Assembly: GCA_023525715.1 (NCBI GenBank) | Contig: CM042010.1 | Location: 86,294,884 to 86,358,883 of the forward strand | Direction: 5' to 3' | DNA length: 64,000 nt | Source: Cichorium intybus | Lineage: Eukaryota > Streptophyta > Magnoliopsida > Asterales > Asteraceae | Part shown: positions 42,196-56,587 of the stretch, one piece after another | How positions within the stretch are numbered: the first letter of the stretch is position 1 | Layout: the number at the start of each line of letters is the position of its first letter | Made by a program: the position numbers and the translations under genes | Notes under the pieces: generated by a model | What the model was told of the DNA's origin: nothing | The model's input: the letters and a program-made list of their open reading frames with translations, nothing else | Database searches by the model: none

Positions 42196-45100
42196 ACACG
42201 TTTAAGCTGAATGTACAGTTTATTATGCATATACAAGATTTTGACCAGGCACTTTGATCCCTTGATATATGATCCCTTGATATATGGCGGATTCAACATG
42301 AGTGACGAAGAACTCAAACGTTTAAAACCCCCGCCTATGAGATTGAAAACTTGAAACACATCCGTTTACCGTGATTTGAGGATGAAGCTGTCATCTTTAT
42401 TCACTAATACGCTAGAAGAGGACTTATTCAAAATTTCAAAATCCAGTATAAAATCCTCGTCGTATTGCCTTCTAATAACATTGAAACCTAAGTTGGTGAT
42501 CTATCTCTCTAAACCAATTTCTTACCTACATGTAACCATGAACCTAAAATTCTCTCTCATCATCAACCCCGAGAAGATGCAAATCAGCGGTGGTGGAGGT
42601 TTTTGCTGCAGCAAGATCTCTTCTTGCTGTCACCCACCGTTCTCCGCCATCACCTACCAACCACAAAGGCACCATCTCGCACAAACCCACCATCGTATCA
42701 AACAAACCTACATCGATAAACCTAGATCACAAACCTTTTTCGGTGAAAGCCCTATGTTACTCGGATTATGTCGCCGCACGACTGGTCTCCGCTTTCGTTA
42801 CCCACTGGCCACCCTTATTGACAAACAATTTCAAAAATCGGAATCACAATTAAAGCCCTTCACACGTAAGTATTTTCACCATCGGGTTTACTCTTTATCA
42901 TTTCTCTGTGTTATTTCTTTATCGTCGTCTACGCCATCTACCATCAGCATCGTGTGCGCCTCTCTCTATCTTTCTATTTCTGGTTTGATTCCATAAATAC
43001 ACACACCTACATCATCTAATACAAGGAAACACTCACACCTGCATCTAATATTGTCTTTTTTTTCCAGGTTTTTAGAAGTAGAGAAACATGGCAAACTTTA
43101 TCAAGAATCAAGATAGGAAAGAGAAACAGGGTAAATTTCATCATGAAACGTCTTCGTGGCTTTTTTTCGTTTTGATTCATTTTGTTTACAACTACTCCTT
43201 TCAGAATTACTGGTATTTTTAATCCATTAATCCTTGATCGTGTACCACACCATGTTCTTGCAGGATGCTCAAGTTGCACTCTAGCTCTGCTCTGCGTGAA
43301 TAGTCAACTATCACCAACCATGAAAGAACTTTGCAGCCGTCAAGAACTCTGCTTCTGCATTGGTGTCGCTACTGGAAATAGATGGTGGTAGCAAACCAGG
43401 TAGCTTTTTCTATCTTTCATGCCATTTCCAGGAATCTTTCCTTTTTTGTTGATCGAATTTTTTCTTACATATACTTTATCTGCCTCCAACAAGAAAATGG
43501 TGCAAACGTGTTGCATTTTGTATGATTGCAATAAGGTAAAAAATTAAATCAATTTCGTGAGTTGCATCTTTTCCTTTGAAGTTCTGTTGTTTAATTCCAA
43601 GTTAACAAGCACACCCTTGAAATGTTTTCTGGTTTTGTTTGTAGATATACAAAGTAAAGAGAAAGATTAGTTCATGACCATTCATCTTGAATATGTGTAA
43701 CCCGACTGCAAACAAGTTTCTACATCCTGGACCTTTGCTAACATAATCAGTAATTAGTTTGACCATGTCTCTTGCAACTTAGGTGATCATTCTTCTATAA
43801 AAGAACGTTAAGCGTTGAAGGTTAGTAATTTCATATTTATTTTCCAAATATAGGATTTCTAACAACTTTTACTTTTTAATCTAATTCTCAAGATCTGATT
43901 ATGTTAGTCAACGTATTACAATGGGATCCATCACCAATGAATTATCCATCGCGGTGTATGTACTCTTGATTCGCCCTAAATTTATTCGTTTATTTTTATT
44001 GAATGATTTTTTTAATAATTTTAAAGTAGCTAAATAAGGAACTTGTTATAATCTTAATAGGCTCGGGTTTAGGGCCAAATTATATTTTTTAAAACCCGAC
44101 TAACCGACCCGTTTAACCCGAAACCCGACCGGCCGGTTGACCCGATTAACAACCCTAGGTATTGCATAATTTTGACATGTTTTTCTATCGAGTAAAATTA
44201 CATTTTTGGTCCTGAAGCTTGCCGATTTTGCAGTTTTGGTCCGCAAAAGGTGTTTTCTTGCAATGTACTTTTGTAAAATTTAGTTTGGAATTAAACTAGG
44301 AATTGCTATATTTTCACTATGTACAACATTATTAATCTTGAAATATGTATTTTAGATACTTTCGTTTTGTCAGTGATTCATGCTGTCAAGCTCTTCAAGG
44401 GTGATGTATTTATGAATGAAATGGGTTAGAGGCTATAATTGTATTCATGCCGAGTAAAAGGCACAAGTCTTTCCAATGGTGATATCTGATGTAAAGGCTA
44501 TAGCTGGATATCTCATAATTAGCTAATCCTTATTGATTTACTTGTACTTTACCTTTTTATATGTCTCAATGGAGTGTTGTACTATATTCAAGTTGCGGTG
44601 ACTTTGGGTATTATGTAAGATTCTAAGTCCTAATGTAATTAGAATTGGCTCTGCTAGGTTTCTTGTTTATATATCTTATTAAGTTGTTTAACGGAAATCG
44701 AATATGTATTTTATGTGAATTATTAACCATGCTTTCTGGTTTAAGTGAATTATTAATAATGCTTTTTGGTTTAACGTGTGTGTTGCATTGCATCTTACCT
44801 TTTTGTCACATTTCTAGCAACTTATTTCATTTTTTACTTGGTCATGTGATGATTGTTTTAAGGGTATCTAACCATGAACACAATTAGAAAGAGGACTTGT
44901 CAAGAAAAAACCAAAGCTGAAAAATAGGGAAAGTATCTGGGGGTACATAGAATAAGAAAAAAAAAAAGCTTTACGACGCTGAACCAACATAAATAAAAAG
45001 TATCAAAGTAAATAATAAAAAGAGGATGAATAATGACTTGTTTCAGAATGAAGAATTTTTGGAACCAAGTATTTATCAAAATGAAGAATTTTCAAGGTAC

Positions 45101-45830
45101 AGTTTGAGTAAATGCGAATTTATTGCGGTGTTCATAGCGATATTCTGCAAAATCTAAGCAAGATTCTGTAATTGGCTTGTCTTTGTCTAGTATTTGAGCA
45201 GCGGTTCAAGGATTTTGCTGTATATCATGTATGATTTTTGTTTAAAGGAAACTTAAAATATATTTTCAACTAGAAATAAACATTAATTGACATACAAAGA
45301 TCCAGCATCTCATCTGAAGTTTTGTGAAAAAACTAAAGCATATGCAATATATTGCAAGTAAACCTTTTTGTCTTTTTCCGTCAAAAATGGCACTTGGCAT
45401 CTAGAACCTTTTAGGGTTGTACTCACAGCCATAATAGTATTTAATTATCGAGACTATTTTAAAAGGCAAAACTTTTCTAAAATGACAAAAAGATCAACCT
45501 AGGAATTTATATGAGATATCATATTATAAAAACAAGATGGCTCCGATAAGCTTTAGTGACTCAAAAATGTGAAACATCCTCAAAATAGCACAAATATGCA
45601 CAATGTAAATTTTATCATATTGACTCAATCTCATGTTCGACATTTACATATCACATACGCATGCTTAGATGGACTTGAACACGCATAACATAAGATTTAA
45701 AATGTCATCTTTGTGAATAAGTACCTTATCACTTTCAAAGATACCATGACATAGTTTATACGTGAAATAACCCTCACTACACTCTTACCAAAGCTATAAA
45801 CAATTCCAAATTACCCTTTTATATAAAGAA
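42196..45830. other. Unassigned DNA with exon-like segments
   Basis: An open frame at 42376-42996 (206 codons) lacks domain signatures or coding bias that I can recognise. Splice-like borders occur near 43067, 43263 and 43398. A CCCGAC/GGGTT-rich repeat lies at about 44090-44160. No gene can be named. Confidence 0.35.
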
Positions 45831-45831
45831 A

Positions 45832-45860
45832 CTAGGCGTATACCCGCGCGTTGCGCAGGA
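45832..45860 (-). mobile_element. Helitron-like 3' terminus on the minus strand
   Basis: The minus strand reads CCTGCGC-AAC-GCGCGGG, a 7-bp stem with a 3-nt loop, followed after about 8 bases by CTAG and T. This is the textbook Helitron 3' structure. The element would extend to the right. A possible 5' TC end lies near 49108 but is not convincing. Confidence 0.6.
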
Positions 45861-46722
45861 GTAAAATTATAGAGTAAAAACATTGATCCTTCACATGAAC
45901 TTCAAAACATTATATCTAATCTAAACATACGATACTAAATATAAATTGTTATCATAATAGATATCATGTATTAGTAATAAATATTGCATCTAAAACTTGA
46001 AAAAAGTCACATAATAACATTTTTGAATTCAATTATATATAGATAGTCAAACATTAAAAAAATATAATGATACATGTTTACATAGATACTTAAAGTCTAA
46101 AATAAATAATAATAATAATAATGTTTCCTCTTAGAGATGTATTGTTGTGAATATTTTTCTGTTAGATTCATATGTGTAAAAACATATAATTAATGAGTTG
46201 AAGTTGTAAACTTTTTATCGATAGATAACTACTAATTTGGGTATAAAAGTTGTATTATTAAAATAATACTTTATTTAATTAACGTAAATAATATTTTAAA
46301 TAATTTCTTACATAAAAAGAATGAATTGTAAAATTAATTTTAGTAAAAATAATACAAAAATCTAAATTAAGCTACAACTTATACCAAAAAGCTATGATAG
46401 CAATATTTTTTACTGATAAATATTAATGAAATTTAATTTATTTTTTATATAATTTACAATTCGTCAGAAAATATTTAATAAGTTTTTAATAAATTTATTC
46501 TTAGTAAATATTTACTTAAAATGTTTTTCTTCTAATGTTTTAGCTTTATATTTATTTCTCAGTAATGAACAATTAAGTGGTCTCATATTGTTAAAGATAA
46601 ATATATACATTGAACCAAATTAATATAATGAAAAATATTTTTTAGAGTGGCTAACACGCACACCCTCTACTCTACTTCTAAATTTACATATTTTTATCTT
46701 TAATGAGACTTGAACCCTTAAC

Positions 46723-47128
46723 CAGTGTTGCAAAACTCAGCCGACTCGGCCGAGTACTCGGACGAGTACTCGGACTCGGCTAGGTACCTTGGCGATTTTT
46801 CAAGAATCGGTCTAATATATCGGATTAGCTATTACTCGGAATTCCTCGAAAATTCCTCGGATTTCCTCGGAAATTCCTCGGATTTCCTCAGAAATTCCTC
46901 GGTCAAACCTTATACTCGAATTGTAGACCCCTAAATTAATTGATATTCATATATTTTGTTATAAATCTAATGAACTTATAATATTTGTCATATATATAAT
47001 TTACCCAAAATTAATTTCTTTGTAATTTACGTTATCCGAGTACTCGTCCGAGTACTCCCCGCCTAGCCGAGTAATCGCTACTCGCTAGTCCACCGACCTG
47101 GGAGCGCCTAGCGTCTTTTCCAACACTA
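46723..47128. mobile_element. hAT MITE
   Basis: The left end CAGTGTTGCAAAA and the inverted right end TAGTGTTGGAAAA are flanked by a perfect 8-bp duplication CCCTTAAC (46715-46722, 47129-47136), diagnostic of hAT elements. The interior (406 bp in total) is rich in ACTCGG/CCGAGT words near both ends. No transposase. Confidence 0.88.
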
Positions 47129-47136
47129 CCCTTAAC

Positions 47137-48270
47137 ATGTGCCTGAGAGACACTTTCGTCAACTCCTTATACCGCTAGGATATAAACTATTTGGTATGAA
47201 AATTAGTTAATTGTATTGAAGTTTTATTTTAATATTTCAACTCTTCAAATCCAACTAAAGGTTTTTTTAGTATTATATCACTACAACTCAACACTTATGC
47301 TACTTAATTGATTCTTAACGTATATGATTGAGATATTTAAATTGTGTTTGATCAATTGAATGAATAAAACGATCATCTATTTTATAGCATTGTATCATAT
47401 TGGAACTTTTCTTACGCCATTCAAATGAATAACATGACATTTTTTAATTTTTAAAATTTTCATCATAACTAATTTTTACAGGTTTGGTTAAAAATCAAGT
47501 TTCGAACCATGTAATATATGTATGTTCTAGAAAGTAAGTATCTAATAAGTGAGTAATGAGTTATTTGACAATACAAAATACTTGAATGTTTAAAGTATAT
47601 TATTGTAGGAAATGTGATCATATTTCATTCATTAATGTATAATAAATAAATCGTTTTTTAAATATTCTATCATTAAGTTAAGCATATAATTCAAAATCAT
47701 GTAAAAACCTAGAAACATACTATTGAAAAACTTAATCATAGATATCTAATATTTTATGAATGGTTTCCACCAATGAAATTTAGTCATCTATTTATCAACA
47801 ACTTCTATTCATATTACATTTATTTAACCACAAACTTTATATATACAATAATTACTTTTAATAAGTAAAGTTGAAAATGGAACAAAAAATTTAAAATAGG
47901 ATTCTATCAAAATACAAAATACGACATCATTGTGCTAAAAAAAGAAAAAGAAACATAAAAAACCAACATGATCGCAACATAATATCAACCATAAAATTTT
48001 GAATAGAAAGGTTTTTTGAAATTTTGGAAAATCGAACCATACACGAATAATATTACATCAAAAACTTGAAGTGATATAGTTTTACCTATTTGCATATTAT
48101 TTTTCTTTTTCACGCATTCTACATAATAAAATCCGGAAAAAGGGTAAATGAAAGTGCGAGTAACCAAAAAGAAAAGAGAAACAAATATGATTTGAACATT
48201 TGAATGTTCTTATATTGGAAAAAGCTTTCAATTAACAAACTAATTAAGTCAAGTATATCATTAATTATCA
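47137..48270. other. AT-rich spacer
   Basis: No gene, RNA or element end recognised. Confidence 0.5.
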
Positions 48271-48275
48271 TAAAT

Positions 48276-48530
48276 TAAAAACTCTTAAGTGGTTATTGTT
48301 AATTAGATGAATGTGAATAGTCATGAGAGTTTAAAATACATATGATGCAATAAAAATGTCTCTTTATTGTGTATAATAATAACATTTATCTAACATTAAA
48401 ATCAACTCGTAAGTGGTTCTTGTTAATTAGATGAAAGTGAATAGTCATGGGAGTTTAAAATACATATGATGCAAGAAAATATGTCTCTTTATTGTGTATA
48501 ATAATAACATTTATCTAACATTAAAATAAT
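48276..48530. repeat. Tandem duplication, 124-bp period
   Basis: ACTCTTAAGTGGTTATTGTT (48281) and ACTCGTAAGTGGTTCTTGTT (48405) begin two closely similar copies. Confidence 0.85.
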
Positions 48531-48589
48531 TTTAATACCATAAAATTACTAAAACATCTATTTTATTCGTATTATAAAACTTCCTAAAC

Positions 48590-48815
48590 ACTTACAAATT
48601 GTACAAAGAGAATATACAGAAATCAACATACATTTTATGTATATAAGCAATGCGCATTGCAATAATCATTGATCGATGCAAACTAACTTTTTCAAACTTA
48701 TTATACTTACAAATCATATAAAGAGAATATACGGAAATCAACATACATTTTAGATTTAGAAACACGATATGTTGCAATAACCGTTGATGCCGCAAACTAA
48801 CTTTTTCAGCCATTC
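48590..48815. repeat. Tandem duplication, about 117-bp period
   Basis: AAGAGAATATACAGAAATCA and AAGAGAATATACGGAAATCA begin two diverged copies that end with CAAACTAACTTTTTCA. Confidence 0.8.
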
Positions 48816-51390
48816 ATATTTGAATCACAAATCTCTTCAAATGACATGTATCTTTTTATGAGCAAAAGTTACTTATATACTACTAATATAAGTTACAATG
48901 TGTATAAATGAGGAAAATAAAAAGTCATTACTAATTAATAACCATAAGTTAAAAACTCTTAAGTTGTAAATAGTAAGTACACATAAATTATAAAGCTCTT
49001 GAGTTGTAGTGGGAGTTTCAAATGAATGTGATATTAGTATTTGAGCTATCTTGAACCATATCATTTCAATGGCCTCAATTATAAGATTTATATAGCTATA
49101 GATATAGATAGTATAGCATATATCCCTTTGTCTAGTAATCCCAATGTATAAGTAAAGACATAAATCAATATTTATGATGTAAAAATGTGTGTCCAGTTTA
49201 TAAAATACTCAAATTCACCTCAGTCACCTTTTGTAAACATAATCAAAACATCCATCACCGACTGAAACAAGTATTGGTTGATCATTTTATCACAATTAAT
49301 GTAATATATAATAAATTCTAACAATTTCCACATTCCAATGTCCTATACTAGTCCCAAATGAATCCACACTTTATTTACAAGATACTGAAACGCCCCAAAC
49401 AATAAAAACTAATATACGACACCACCCAGACCACAGGGTCGTTCAGCCCTCCCCTGTTCCCAACTCGACGGAATCCTTGTTCGAGCTCTCATTTGGTTGA
49501 TTTCTTAGTTAAATTTTTAATCACCATTACCCGCTTTAACCGAGAAATTCTCATTTAGGTCACAAAACACAATCTCAACTCGAATTTTTTCTGTATTAGT
49601 TTTATGCCTTGATTTAGTTTGCATCCCAACAACTAATCATCTTACAACCATCATTTTTACAGGACTTAAACAAATTTTACAAATATAATGAACATACCTT
49701 GACTAATGAAGCCCCGAGTTCAACCCGCACTGATTTCTTCTTTTCGACATAAGAAGCCAGGTACATAAAATCAAAATATCACTGATATACTTCACGAGTT
49801 CTCCTTTATTCACCTTCTTTCGCTTTACTCGACCTTCCCGGTTTTCATCCGATGCGTGGGATTTGTGAAAGGGGAAATAATAGGATTTATTCATCTTTCT
49901 TTCTATTTAATCTTTGATCAAATAAACTTCTACGAGACCATCATATTAATTTTTTTCTCTGCTATTTTATTTCTAGTTTTTTTTTAAAAATCTATTGATA
50001 ATCCACCTCATCATCAGCTATTTTAAAAAGTTTTGAATAAAAGTATCTTTTTTATCATTATTGCTTTGCCTTTCCTCCTTTAGATTAAGAGTTCAACTCT
50101 TACAAATGATAGAGTAGTTAGGAGTAAGATAAATTTGTAGTCCAAAAAAAAGCACTTAGGCTGAAATAAGGTTTTGAAAGCACTTAGGCTGAAATGTGTG
50201 TACGTCATTGGCATCTACTCCACCTAAGCAAAGTAGACTTATACCATTTTAATGTAGGAGGTGTGGGATGGTGTTGATGGTAATGTGTGTGTGTGTGTGT
50301 GAGAGAGAGAGATACAAAGTGCAAGAGAAATGACACATTGGTGCCGATGAACCCTATGCCTTAGCCATGCCTATAATGGGGGCGGTGAATACCATTGACA
50401 CCAACCCACCCCACCCCACCCCACTGTTTAGTGTTATTTATTTCTCAAACACTTTTTTTGACTTATTGATAAATCAATCAGTTAATTTTTACCACAATCT
50501 CAAACACCCTCTACTCAAAAACCATTTAATTATATTTTTAAGAGAAAATGACTAAAATAGCTTAATCACATAAGGTTTTACCTCAAAATAGCAAAAAATT
50601 AGCAATTTTCCCAATATAGCCAAGGAAATCGCAAGCACTATTTTGAAAATTCCAGACGATCGGTTCAACCGGGAACCGGGTCAAGTTACCGGTTTTTAAG
50701 CCTCCAAAAACCGCTTGTACACCAAATCAGACATAATCCCAATCACATTCTTAAACGTTAAACCTAGTACACTCCATTGTTCACAACTTCATTTGCGAAT
50801 TCCATTCTTGATGTTGGTGATTGCTCCTCCTCTGATGATTTGTCCTCCACTACAACTGACAACTACATTCCTACACCATATCTGCATCAGTTTGTTCATT
50901 AACTACCGGTGACCATTGACCAAGGTAATCAATCAAATCAAAGTTATTAGCTTTCCAATCTACAGAATTATTGTGCATGTACATTAATCGAAACCAATTC
51001 AATCTTTCATTATTTCTATTTGGTACGTATGAATCAATGATTGAAAACGGTTAACAGTTAACTGTTTTTTATCACAAGATAATTTTATGAAATTTTGTGC
51101 ATTTACATTTACACAAAGATTGAAACTAATTCAGTCTTTCATTGTTTATACTTGGTAAGCATGAATCAGATGTTGAAAATGGTTTCTGTTTGGTAAGCAT
51201 GAATAAAAGATTTAAAAGCGTTAATTGTTTTCATAAATATTATTTCTGTATTTTGTAAATATCATTTTGTTTACCGCTATTGAGTTCTTTAACAAAGGGT
51301 TAACTGTCTTTCTCCTTTTTGAAACTTTGTGCTACCAAGTGTTTTAGTGCTACTGAGTTTTTTAGCTTACTGAATTTTTTATGTTTCTAT
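48816..51390. other. Unassigned AT-rich DNA
   Basis: Short repeats occur, such as (GT)n/(GA)n at 50284-50311 and an ACCGGGAACCGGGTC-type repeat near 50665-50700. No gene recognised. 50700-51390 may be the leader/intron of the hAT fossil that follows, since a TTGTAG acceptor precedes it. Confidence 0.4.
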
Positions 51391-51392
51391 TG

Positions 51393-51975
51393 TAGATTAT
51401 GATTAATCCAAGTTCAAGTTCGGTTCCATCCGAAGGACAGTCAAATATAAACCCATCTGGTTCACAAGCTTCTACTCAATCAAATATTTGATCAAAAAAG
51501 TAATTAGCTTGGAAGTATATTTGTGAATTTCGAGATGAAGATGGAAAAAAGTCAGATTTTTGTGATTTTTTGTAAAAAAAACTTTTTATGGTGGATGTAT
51601 CAATAAAATAAAACAACACCTTGCCGGAGTGAGAGATAATATTTCACCATGTTTGAGTGTTACCAGAGATGTCAAGTATTTCATTCAAGGTTAATTGCAA
51701 GAAAATACCCAAAAAACAAATGAGAATGTGCTGGTGTGTTCAATAATACTCCGGGGATATATTTATAGAACTTGTATGATGATGATGATGATGATGAGGT
51801 TCAAATACTTGTCCCACAGATAACTCAATAAAAGATGGAAAGAGAAAAGATCCTCCTACCTCCCAAAATGTGCGATCTTTTTTCAAAAAGGTATGCATGA
51901 ACCTCCTCAACCTTCTATTAAAGCAGCATTGAAAGTAAGGAAATATGGCATGATATGGATTTAGCTCTTTCTTAA
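51393..51975 (+). pseudogene. hAT transposase N-terminus (BED zinc finger), degraded
   Basis: After a TTGTAG acceptor the plus strand encodes, across several frames, the N-terminal part of a plant hAT transposase: AWKYICEFRDEDGKKSDFCD, then after frameshifts in T/A runs YGGCINKIKQHLAGVRDNIS and PCLSVTRDVK. The spacing fits a BED zinc finger (paired Cys, then H). Downstream it continues with an Asp-rich GATGATGATGAT stretch, ILVPQIT and KRKDPPTSQNVRSFFKK, the linker typical of this family. The RNase-H-like catalytic core and dimerisation domain are missing or unrecognisable. Several frameshifts and stops make it inactive. No TIRs or 8-bp duplication were located around it. Confidence 0.75.
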
Positions 51976-52480
51976 GTCGTTATTTAATGTCTATGAAGAA
52001 ATTGTGGTATTTTGTGTGTGGCAATTTACTAAACTAGGCGTGGTACCTAGTAACCTCTGCGGAGGTTGACATTGATTATTGCAGGGCTTTGTACAAATTC
52101 TTGCGGTGATTCGATAGAACTCTATAGGGTAGATCATTGAGGAGTCCATCACATAGCAATTTCTTGATACTTCCTTGGATTAGGTTACAAAAGAATTATC
52201 TACAAATTAATCTAAGCAATTCTTAGCGGTATTCATATCACTAATTTCCAACTACATCAATGGGGCTAAATTTATATACAAGTTGTCTTCGACTGATGTA
52301 TTGGCAACCATTTTGTCTGTTTTGTAGGATGAACATGTTAAAAAATATTTAAATTGTAACAAAAGTATGAACACTATAAATGAAGACTAACATCATTAAT
52401 TGTCGTAATGATAACAATAAACAACTAACTTATTGTAACTTCAGTTATTTTATTAATAGAAGAAAAACGGTTTATTATTC
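51976..52480. other. Spacer downstream of the hAT fossil
   Basis: No recognised gene. It may include eroded remainder of the transposon. Confidence 0.4.
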
Positions 52481-52516
52481 ATTCACTTACAAAGGTGAGA
52501 CATAAGATACCAAATA

Positions 52517-52917
52517 TTAGTTTGGATAAACCACAGACTTCATTGGTTCTGAATAAAAAGCACAATGCCTCTTACATACACAAAACTGTTTAGGTGTAGG
52601 GTTAGATAGAATTTTGCAATCGCCTCTAACGTAGCCATATGCTATGCAAGTATCCAAACATTTTTGGGCCAAACAATTAGGTCCTATGTTCTTCATCTTC
52701 ACAACATCACACAATGGGCTTGCCTTTTCTTTTTCTGCAACATTCCATAAACACAATACGAAAAGTTAATATCCATAAAAGAAATTTGCTAATCAAATGG
52801 TAGACATTAAACATCTTCTCACATTTTATAGAAAAACTTACCGATACACACAATCATCGCGAGCAACAATGCTAGAACTATCACGTTTATTTGTGTTTTC
52901 AATATAGCAAAATTCAT
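52517..52917 (-). CDS. Defensin-like (DEFL) secreted cysteine-rich peptide, two exons
   Basis: Exon 1 is 52917-52842 (ATG, 25 codons plus one base): a hydrophobic signal peptide, MNFAILKTQINVIVLALLLA onward. The donor GTAAGT and acceptor TTGCAG bound an intron at 52841-52735. Exon 2 is 52734-52517 and ends in TAA. The intron is phase 1 directly after the signal peptide, as usual in this family. The predicted precursor is 97 residues with a mature region of about 70. Eight cysteines follow the order C-x11-C-x4-C-x3-C-x9-C-x11-C-x-C-x3-C, including the CxxxC, GxC (GDC) and CxC (CVC) marks of the cysteine-stabilised alpha-beta fold. Such peptides act extracellularly in defence or reproductive signalling; which applies here is not visible. 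A shorter exon-2-only frame starting upstream of the acceptor is an artefact. Confidence 0.85.
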
Positions 52918-52960
52918 TTTGATAATATTCAGGTAGATGTCATTCAATTATTTAACAACC

Positions 52961-52970
52961 TTTATATATA
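52961..52970 (-). promoter_or_regulatory. TATA box of the defensin-like gene
   Basis: The minus strand reads TATATATAAA about 45-50 bp upstream of the ATG. The position is close, implying a very short leader. Confidence 0.55.
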
Positions 52971-52983
52971 ATAGGGCAATAAA

Positions 52984-53295
52984 TGCCTTCTTTTTGTTCA
53001 TATATCATAAAAACATGAATAATAACTATTTTATCTGTATATAAATAAAAGATGAGTAATAACTATTTGTGAGTATATTTAATAACTATTTTAATAGCGT
53101 TTGGAGTTTTTGACATATATTCATGCATCAAAGGTTGAATGCCTTCTTTTTGTTCATATACCACTAAAACATGAATAATAACTATTTTTGTCTGTATATA
53201 AATAAAAGATGAGTAATAACTATTTGTGAGTATATTTAATAACTATTTTAATAGCGTTTGGGGTTTTGACATAATTTTATGTATCAAAGGTTCAT
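52984..53295. repeat. 156-bp tandem duplication in the defensin-like promoter
   Basis: TGCCTTCTTTTTGTTCATAT begins at 52984 and again at 53140, followed by about 150 bp of nearly identical sequence (ending ATCAAAGGTT). The two copies occupy the region about 65-380 bp upstream of the defensin-like ATG. Confidence 0.88.

Positions 53296-54450
<1,155 letters not shown>

Positions 54451-54540
<90 letters not shown>
54451..54540. repeat. (TA)n microsatellite
   Basis: About 90 bp of AT dinucleotides between elements 1 and 2. Confidence 0.97.
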
Positions 54541-55055
<515 letters not shown>

Positions 55056-56459
55056 GGGAGAGGTTCAACATAGAACCCCTTTTTATCTATAGAACCATAG
55101 AACCCTATTTTAAGCCACTGGATCATTCAATCAACGGCTGTGATTAAAAGATGATTTTTGATTTAATTTTTTTCTTAAACTAGATCTGGAAGGGTAAAAT
55201 TGGTATTCACCTTTTTATAAACATGTTATCAGATCTAGTTTTAGATCTAGACCAGTTTTTCAAAAACCAAACATCATTCTCTTTGATTTGAACCACCTAC
55301 GATCGCCACCATTGCTGCCGATCGCCACCATCACCGCCGATCCCCATAATTAATCTGCCGGAGTTTTCCACAGTAGGTGCCTCTTCTTCTGTTATTTGAA
55401 GAAGATCGCCGTCGATCGCCACAATTACTTTTGAACTTGTTAATTAGCAGAAAACAGTCGCATCGCGTTCCCTATCTCTCCACGAACTCTCTCTTTTTGT
55501 ACGTTTTTCTTCATCTTACTCTGCTTATTATTTGAGTTGTAATAATTCGAATTCTAATGTTTCTGCGTGTTCTACTTCATTTAATGGTTAGATTTTGATC
55601 ATAAGTTTGTTTTTAATGAGATTTAGGTTGGGCGCCGATATGTAATTTTAGTTGTTACTTCCTTTTGAATTTGATTGAATTTGAGTTACATTTTACAATC
55701 ATGTTAGAGAAGATATCACTGGACGAAAATTTGGGCGCCGATATGTAATTTTACATATATCGACAATTTGATGCTTGCTTTTCAAATTTATTACTTTTCC
55801 CTAAATAATCAGAAAATTAGGATCATAATCATTGTTTGCCAAGCATTCCAAACTGATTATTTCATCTTCAAAACCGCATCCAACCACCCTCTAGGATGAT
55901 TACCTTAACAATATGATTGTTTCAACAGTAAACGGTTGAATGAAAACAATTCATATCATGTTATCATCAAAATTTCCTCACAATTTTATGAGTATTCAAC
56001 ATTGGTCAGTGGTCACCCAAATACTTCTTGATAATCTATAGCCGCACAAAATTGTAAAGCAAGGAAAAAAGTGAGAATACATTATATGATGTATTCTTGT
56101 TATTTGCAATTTCTATTGTAAGCTTTCTTTTCGTTGACTTTTGGTTATTATTGAAATTCCATGAAATTTGGCAATTTGCAGCAATCTCTACTTGCTTATG
56201 TTTCAAGAAAATTGTCATAATTCCTCTTCTTACCATTTTTGAAGCCACACTTGTATGCATATTCTCACCATTACAAATTATGAAAGTTACTGATTTTAGT
56301 CGATATGATTCATTAATAATTCCTCTTTTGAGTAGTACTAATTCTTATGTGCATATAAATCTTTCTTTTTCATTTCATTTTGTAATTAGGAATGAAAAAA
56401 CCCTACAATAATTGTGTTGTTCATGCTATTTTCATTTACATCAATGTATGCTTTGACAG

Positions 56460-56587
56460 ATACCTGAACACAAGACATCTTTTGTGGGTATTTTAAAGAA
56501 AGCCAACTCGGTATTGCCTCAAGTGGTTCTTGCTAGTACAATATGGGCTCTTGTCTACCCACCATCTTTCACATGGTTCACTAGCAG
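56460..56587 (+). pseudogene. Bile-acid:sodium symporter family (BASS-type) exon
   Basis: A 128-nt exon is bounded by a TTGACAG acceptor and a GCAG/GTTAAA donor and open in one frame (42 codons). It encodes a stretch with VGILKKANSVLPQVVLASTI and WALVYPPSFTWFTSR. It matches the first transmembrane segment of plastid-envelope BASS carriers (probable sodium/metabolite cotransporters). No other BASS exon was found within the element. The exon is undamaged, so it could be spliced into a chimeric transcript. Family assignment is from memory. The exact BASS number is not certain. Confidence 0.6.

Noticed and set aside
42376..42996. 206-codon open frame as a gene
   Set aside because: No domain, signal or recognisable homology. 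It overlaps another open frame and lies in Helitron-like, AT-rich DNA.
43016..43400. Exon set of a known gene near 43067-43400
   Set aside because: Splice-like borders exist, but the translations did not match any family I could name and contain stops.
48276..48530. CRISPR-like array
   Set aside because: Two long tandem copies without short repeats and spacers, in a eukaryotic sequence.
45832..49108. Complete Helitron on the minus strand
   Set aside because: The 3' hairpin end is convincing, but the proposed 5' end (TCTATATCTATAG, minus) lacks the motif seen at the other 5' ends, so only the 3' terminus is reported.
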